The position numbers and the translations under genes were made by a program. Positions 27,007-32,110 of a stretch of DNA of 32,110 bases are shown here, in pieces. Each line of letters begins with the position of its first letter. Within the stretch, counting starts at the first letter, position 1. The notes below the pieces were generated by a model. That model saw nothing but the letters and a program-made list of their open reading frames with translations, was not told where the DNA came from and ran no database searches. Origin of the DNA: an uncultured Clostridia bacterium (GTDB lineage Bacteria; Bacillota; Clostridia; Oscillospirales; CAG-272); NCBI GenBank assembly GCA_947627475.1, contig CANQWE010000019.1:1-32110 (forward strand), in the 5' to 3' direction.

Positions 27007-29430
27007 TTAAATGGATTGCTTTGCATCCCGCTTTTTCCAAAAGGCAGATAAAGCAGCATGCAGCGTGTATGCATCCCGCACAAATCGGATATGCCGCCAC
27101 ATTTTTGGAAACAGCTTATAGGTCTGGGGTTGGGCATACCGATCGTCGATCAGCACCACTACTCCCTGGTCCGTCTCGCTGCGGATCACACGACCGGCAG
27201 CCTGCTGCACCTTGATCATAGCCGGATATGTATATGCATAAGCAAAGCCGCTTTCCCTGGTTTTCTCAAAATAATCCCGCAAAAGATTTTGCTCTGCCGT
27301 AATTTTTGGCAGTCCTGTCCCCACAATGATTGTCCCAATCAGCTGCTCTCCCCGCAAATCTACTCCCTCAGAAAAGGCACCACCCAGCACGCAAAAGCCT
27401 ACCACCGCCTCTCTCTTCTTAGAAAAGGTCTGCAAAAATTGGTTGCGCTCCCTATGTCCCATTCCCTGTTTTTGTACCACTGTATGCATATGCGGTGCTA
27501 TTTCTGCAAACGCAGAATATACACTTTTCATATACGCATAAGAGGGAAAATACGCGATATAATTGCCCTCTTTTGCCTCTGCTACAGCCAAAATCATCTC
27601 TGCAATTTCCTGGACGTACTGCTCCCGATCCCCATACCGTGTGCTGACAGAATCTACGCCAAAAAGCCCTAAATTCTCCGGATCATAGGGGGAATCCAGT
27701 TCCAAACAAGGCGCGTCGGGGAAGCCCAGCACATCCGCAAAATATTCCATTGGGGTCAATGTCGCCGAGAAAAATACCGCTCCTCCAACCGGCTGCATCA
27801 TATGTCGAAGAATGTTCGAAGGATCTAAGCATCGGGCATAAACCTGCAGTCTGCCACCGATATTTTCTGCATAAAATACAAATGCAGCGTCAAACAGATC
27901 TAAACTGCGCAAGAAATTGTTACACTGGGCCACTGTCTGATCCAGCAAAGCATGCGCCCCTGTGTCGTCCTCCAACCGCAGCACGTCCCCGCCAACCTGT
28001 ACAAATTTTTGCAGAGCCGTATCAAAATCTTCCGGTACCCGAGTGGACAAGTAATATCCTGTCTGTCTGCCCTGGGCATCCAGCTGTTCTTCCGATCGGC
28101 AAAGTTCTGCGGTTTGCTGCAGCAGCCGAAGCATTTTCGTAAGCGCCTCCCGCAGAGGTTTATGCTTGGGAAAATAGGTGTCCAGATTTTTATAAAGACG
28201 CAGAAAATCTGCAGCAGTAAGAGACGCAGAATACATTTCCCTTGCTCTGTCGGGAAGATTGTGGGCTTCGTCCAATAAAACGGCATATCGTCCGGTGCTG
28301 GCCTCAAAATACCGTTTAAAGCGAACGGATGGATCAAAGAGGTAGTTGTAATCGCATATTACCACCTCGCAGTATTCACTCACATCCAACGATAGTTCAT
28401 AGGGGCACAAGCTGTGTTTTTCCGCTGCAGCACACAGTGTAGCTGCATCAATTACAGGTAGGCCTTGCAAGAGTTCCAGCATAGCCGCATCCCTGCGTTC
28501 TTCATAAGAAAGACGCTGTACTGTTCCCATATAAGGACATATATAGCAGTTCCGCCTCTGCAAGCCGCTGCGCGCTCCTCCTGCAGGCGCTTGGGGACAA
28601 GTTTTTTCCTTTGAGACAATACTGATGGCACGCAGACTTGGTATTTGCGCAGACATAGCACGACATGCATCGGCCGCTGCATTTCCCGTTACAGTTTTTG
28701 CAGTGAGATAAAATACCTTATCCGTATATCCCGCGCCCAAGGCACGCAAGGCCGGATATAATGCGGAAATAGTCTTTCCAATTCCCGTGGGTGCGCATAC
28801 CAGCAGCTTGCTTCCATTTTTAACAGCACGGTATGTGTCCTCAATAAAGTCCCGCTGTCCTGCTCGGATTTCCCGATAGGGAAAGGCCATAGATGCCATA
28901 GATGCATATCCATGAAGGGACTTTTCTGCCTGGATAGAAATAAAAGGCGTAGCGCGAGCTATCAGAACTTCGGACATTTGTCGAAGAATAGTTTGGGAAA
29001 GCGTACAGGAAAAGGATGCCGTTCCTTCTCTGCCAGGTACTGTATAAGTAAGCCGCAGCGTTACACAGGACAAGTCCTCCTCACAGCACAGCATGTACGC
29101 GCACAAAAATCCTTCTGCCAGAAAGGTTGGATCTCCCGCAGGATTGGTACGGCTGGTGATCCTGCCAATTGAACGAAATTTTTCTATAGTAACATCACTT
29201 TTGGTACGATACAGCAAATCTGCCGATCCTGTCAACGTAAAGGGAACATTTCCATCGGTGACAGCAAGGGACATGGCCTTTCCTCCCTGGGGTTCTTCTG
29301 CATCTGAAGCAGGCAAAAAAGCGATTTTCCCCCCCTGCGAATCCTTCCTGGTACGTGCGAAATAGGAAAGCGCCTGTACGCTGACGCATATTTCATGGGT
29401 CTGCGGATCTATGCGTATTTTCAAATGCAT
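27007..29430 (-). CDS. DinG/XPD-family ATP-dependent DNA helicase (Fe-S type) with N-terminal extension
   Basis: Walker A LLVCAPTGIGKTISALYPALRALG, DEAH box YAVLLDEAHNLPDRAREMYSA, Fe-S cysteines KTCPQ...NCYICPYMG, motif VI QAAGRVIRSETDQGVVVLIDDRY. Confidence 0.92.
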   Translation of the reverse strand: MHLKIRIDPQTHEICVSVQALSYFARTRKDSQGGKIAFLPASDAEEPQGGKAMSLAVTDGNVPFTLTGSADLLYRTKSDVTIEKFRSIGRITSRTNPAGDPTFLAEGFLCAYMLCCEEDLSCVTLRLTYTVPGREGTASFSCTLSQTILRQMSEVLIARATPFISIQAEKSLHGYASMASMAFPYREIRAGQRDFIEDTYRAVKNGSKLLVCAPTGIGKTISALYPALRALGAGYTDKVFYLTAKTVTGNAAADACRAMSAQIPSLRAISIVSKEKTCPQAPAGGARSGLQRRNCYICPYMGTVQRLSYEERRDAAMLELLQGLPVIDAATLCAAAEKHSLCPYELSLDVSEYCEVVICDYNYLFDPSVRFKRYFEASTGRYAVLLDEAHNLPDRAREMYSASLTAADFLRLYKNLDTYFPKHKPLREALTKMLRLLQQTAELCRSEEQLDAQGRQTGYYLSTRVPEDFDTALQKFVQVGGDVLRLEDDTGAHALLDQTVAQCNNFLRSLDLFDAAFVFYAENIGGRLQVYARCLDPSNILRHMMQPVGGAVFFSATLTPMEYFADVLGFPDAPCLELDSPYDPENLGLFGVDSVSTRYGDREQYVQEIAEMILAVAEAKEGNYIAYFPSYAYMKSVYSAFAEIAPHMHTVVQKQGMGHRERNQFLQTFSKKREAVVGFCVLGGAFSEGVDLRGEQLIGTIIVGTGLPKITAEQNLLRDYFEKTRESGFAYAYTYPAMIKVQQAAGRVIRSETDQGVVVLIDDRYAQPQTYKLFPKMWRHIRFVRDAYTLHAALSAFWKKRDAKQSI

Positions 29431-29454
29431 TTCCCTCCTGCTAAGGCTTGGCGT

Positions 29455-29973
29455 TTATATGTCGGAAATAAACCTCCATAGCCGATCCTGATCTTCTTGT
29501 GCAGCATAGGCAATTCCTACCCGAGGGGCCATATGGTAGGTAGGCATGTATCCATCCTCTTCAATCCAAAGCTCCTGGCTGCTGCATAAATCCCCTCCGT
29601 TCAGTGCTCTGGTGATTTCTAACGCTTTGGTCACGCGACCGGGACCGAAAATCGTATCGATTCCACGGATGAGCACCGCCTCAGGATACCCCACATCCCC
29701 CGCCACTATATTGAGCATCTCGTGGATACCATAGCATAGATATACATATATGGTTCCACCGGTCTCATACAGTGTCTGTGTCCGCTTTGTTTTTCCCCTT
29801 GCAGCATGGCATGCGGTATCTGTTTCACCCATGTAGCACTCTGTTTCTGTAATACGAACGCGCAAAATCGTATCACCGATCTTTCTGCAAAGGATCTTTC
29901 CCAGCAGCGCTGGGGCAAGCATATCTGCATGCATCTGATAAAAGGTGCGTTCCAGCTTGCGTTTTTTATCCAT
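29455..29973 (-). CDS. DNA-3-methyladenine glycosylase (AAG/MPG family)
   Basis: ALLGKILCRKIGDTILRVRITETECYMGETDTACHAARGKTKRTQTLYETGGTIYVYLCYGIHEMLNIVAGDVGYPEAVLIRGI...GPGRVTKALEI. Confidence 0.95.
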   Translation of the reverse strand: MDKKRKLERTFYQMHADMLAPALLGKILCRKIGDTILRVRITETECYMGETDTACHAARGKTKRTQTLYETGGTIYVYLCYGIHEMLNIVAGDVGYPEAVLIRGIDTIFGPGRVTKALEITRALNGGDLCSSQELWIEEDGYMPTYHMAPRVGIAYAAQEDQDRLWRFISDI

Positions 29974-30047
29974 ATATGGGCCCTCTTTTATATTCTATCA
30001 TAATAGTATTATCTTAGCACAGAACCGGGAAAAAATCTACATCTACC

Positions 30048-30076
30048 TTGCATTTTATCTTCCTGCATGCTATACT
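30048..30076 (+). promoter_or_regulatory. Promoter of the SGNH hydrolase gene
   Basis: TTGCAT (30048-30053) N17 TATACT (30071-30076). Confidence 0.7.
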
Positions 30077-30106
30077 GTTTCATAGTAAAAAACGAATTGC
30101 TATATA

Positions 30107-30832
30107 ATGAAAGGGACAGCTACAGCGATGCAGGACCAACTGAATTACATTAAACCGGGCAGATATAAGAAACCCGTGGACGCAGATTCCAGAAGAGATG
30201 AATTTGATTTAAAAAACGGAGAGGTCTTATACAGCGGCCGGCCGGTAGATATTATTTTCACCGGGGACTCTATCACACACTTTATGGAAGCCAATCTATA
30301 TTATGGCAGATTCGGTTTGGTTTTAAACCGGGGAATCGGCGGAGAAGTTGCCGATATTTTGGCATGGCGCTTCCATGCGGATGTGACCCAGCTCCATCCC
30401 CGCCTTTGCATTCTTATGGTCGGCGTAAACAATATCTGGGAACTGGACAACAAAATTAGCAAAAAGGGAGCGTACGACCGGCGTGCTGCAAACAAAGTAC
30501 TGGCCTTATTAGAAAAAAGCTATCGGAGTATGCTGGAGGAGGCTAAGGAAAACAACTTCCCGCTGTGGATGTGTTCCTGCCTTCCTACCGGAGAAGCTTT
30601 GCCGAATTTGGATCTGCGCAACCGTTTTATTGTGGAGATTAATCAGATGATTCAGGGCCTTGTGGCAGAATACGGCACGAAATATGTGGACTATCACTCT
30701 CGCCTTGTGAAAGAAGACGGCATTACCCTACAGGATGGAATCAGCAGAGAAGGCTGCCATCCCAATTATAAGGGCTATACCATGATGAGCGAGGTGCTTA
30801 CCCCCATGCTGGAGGAATTCTTTCAGAAATAA
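30107..30832 (+). CDS. SGNH/GDSL-type hydrolase
   Basis: IIFTGDSITHFMEANLYYG (block I), NRGIGGEVADILAWRF (block II), LMVGVNNIW (block III), DGISREGCHPNYKGY (DxxH block V). True start may be ATG 30128. Confidence 0.9.
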   Translation: MKGTATAMQDQLNYIKPGRYKKPVDADSRRDEFDLKNGEVLYSGRPVDIIFTGDSITHFMEANLYYGRFGLVLNRGIGGEVADILAWRFHADVTQLHPRLCILMVGVNNIWELDNKISKKGAYDRRAANKVLALLEKSYRSMLEEAKENNFPLWMCSCLPTGEALPNLDLRNRFIVEINQMIQGLVAEYGTKYVDYHSRLVKEDGITLQDGISREGCHPNYKGYTMMSEVLTPMLEEFFQK

Positions 30833-30843
30833 GGTGAATGCGC

Positions 30844-31622
30844 ATGTTTATGATAGGCATGCTAACGCTTATGGAAACGAAACCCTTGGAAGACTGCGCC
30901 TAGCTCTGTAAAAGATTGCCCTACAAATTTATTGAATGGAATATGAAATTTCCAGCTTATCAGGCAAATACCATAAATGTTTCTTACATTACAAATATGC
31001 ATGATATTATAACATACACTACCCCGTCCATTTGGAGGACGATTTAACGCTTGTGATTTTAATTCTTATATTGCCAAAGCATATTTGCAACTATGGAAAA
31101 CACGCGTGGACTTTGCCAAAATTGCATATTTCCATTTAAATATGCATTGGGCAGCAGGTGCATATTTTACACTTTCGGATTAGAAAATATTTCTCTTTAA
31201 AAAATATAAGCGGAAATACTTGAAAAGCATGCTGCTGTTTCGGAATATATGTGAAAAAGGAATGCGGGAAAACGACTCCCTAAAAATAAAATATGTTTAA
31301 AAAATTGTGGTGGATATCTCAGCTGGCAAAAAGAAGCCTTGGCGCTGCTGCAAAGTTCCGTATTCGGCCTCACTTTAGATATTGGACATAACGCCTGCGC
31401 CAATAATACAGATATGCCATGCATTGCAGAACACAAGGACGTCTATATCATATGCATGATGCGCATGTTGTAACCGGCAAACAGAACCATCTTCCGCTGG
31501 GTATTGGTAATTTAGATCTGCAAAAGTATTTTACAATGGCAATATCGCAAGGATGCGGCGTAATGTTGGAAATAAACAATTGCAGTGCTGAAACAATCTA
31601 TCGAATGGTTGCAGAAAAATAA
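30844..31622 (+). pseudogene. Decayed sugar-phosphate isomerase/epimerase (xylose-isomerase-like TIM barrel)
   Basis: Collinear pieces in shifting frames: MFMIGMLTLMETKPLEDCA*LCKRLPYKFIEWNMKFPAYQANTI; GGRFNACDFNSYIAKAYLQLWKTRVDFAKIAYFHLNMHWAAGAYFTLSD*KIFLFKKYKRKYLKSMLLFRNICEKGMRENDSLKI; CGGYLSWQKEALALLQSSVFGLTLDIGHNACANNTDMPCIAEHKD; LYHMHDAHVVTGKQNHLPLGIGNLDLQKYFTMAISQGCGVMLEINN. In-frame TAG at 30901 and 31181. Confidence 0.72.
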
Positions 31623-31640
31623 TTTAGCATAGAATAAATT

Positions 31641-31689
31641 GAGAAAAAGCCTAAAGAAAAATATATTTTCTTTAGGCTTTTTCTCTTTT
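31641..31689 (+). terminator. Terminator, perfect 20-bp inverted repeat
   Basis: GAGAAAAAGCCTAAAGAAAA-ATATA-TTTTCTTTAGGCTTTTTCTC followed by TTTT. Confidence 0.9.
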
Positions 31690-31757
31690 ATGTATCGCTC
31701 TGACACAACAGATAACAGACAAGAGTTACTTGGGCTATCTTTGCCCGCTGTTACGGT

Positions 31758-31877
31758 ACCCCCTCAGAGATTCACCTAAGATACAGGGGGGATGGCAGCC
31801 CCTATGTTTTGACTGTAGGGGAAGTCACTATGCTTTCCCTACACTGTGGGATTCCCTAATCCTCCCTCTGACGAGGG
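31758..31877. repeat. Cluster of C/G-rich hairpins, possible degenerate intergenic repeat element
   Basis: CCCCCT(31759)...AGGGGG(31785-31790); CCCCTA(31799)...TAGGGG(31816-31821); CCCTC-TGAC-GAGGG(31864-31877); no ORF. Confidence 0.5.
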
Positions 31878-31978
31878 AATCTATGTAAACGGGCTCCCTC
31901 ATCCTTTTGCTGCAACGCAGCCTATTTTACTGACATTTCTTTTGTCAACTGTTTTTGTGACTAACCCTTTTATATAAT

Positions 31979-32008
31979 AAAAGCTGTTACAAAAGTAACA
32001 GCTTTTTT
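31979..32008 (+). terminator. Rho-independent terminator with no annotated gene immediately upstream
   Basis: AAAAGCTGTTAC-AAAA-GTAACAGCTTTTTT. Confidence 0.88.
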
Positions 32009-32110
32009 CTTTCTATCAAAATCCGCATAAATTCGGAAGAACATAGAAAAACCGAACAAGAAAAGCGAACAGCAGCATGTCTCGGGTGAGACAAGAGAAC
32101 GATTAGTAGT

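Overview
This is a Clostridia/Firmicutes-like chromosomal window, mostly housekeeping genes plus some decaying accessory DNA. In order: a Cd/Zn-efflux module on the minus strand (ArsR regulator, free-standing HMA protein, CPC-motif P1B ATPase cut by the left edge); ligA; a BIG2-type lipoprotein; a cytidylate-kinase-like protein; a methionine-gamma-lyase/aluminium-resistance family protein; tadA, preceded by a strong promoter and a structured leader; a HAD phosphatase; a DUF1643 protein; a secreted DUF4091-type protein with a dockerin; tRNA-Glu(CTC); a lipoprotein; pyrR with its attenuator and uraA/pyrP; a SpoVB-like flippase; a GH3 glycosidase; an ECF sigma/anti-sigma pair; pheS-pheT-PRTase behind a T-box; a frame-disrupted SipW-signal/TasA-like protein; a DinG/XPD-like helicase with a 3-methyladenine DNA glycosylase; an SGNH hydrolase; and a badly decayed sugar-phosphate isomerase pseudogene. 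I found no CRISPR array, prophage, transposase or obvious defence system, and no convincing new multi-gene system. The items most worth a second look are the ~200-nt structured RNA/leader upstream of tadA, the intergenic RNA with competing helices before the SipW-type gene, the two same-direction frame disruptions in that gene, the unlisted isomerase pseudogene at 30844-31622, and a possibly degenerate nuclease domain on the helicase. All family assignments come from motif and sequence recall; no database search was run.
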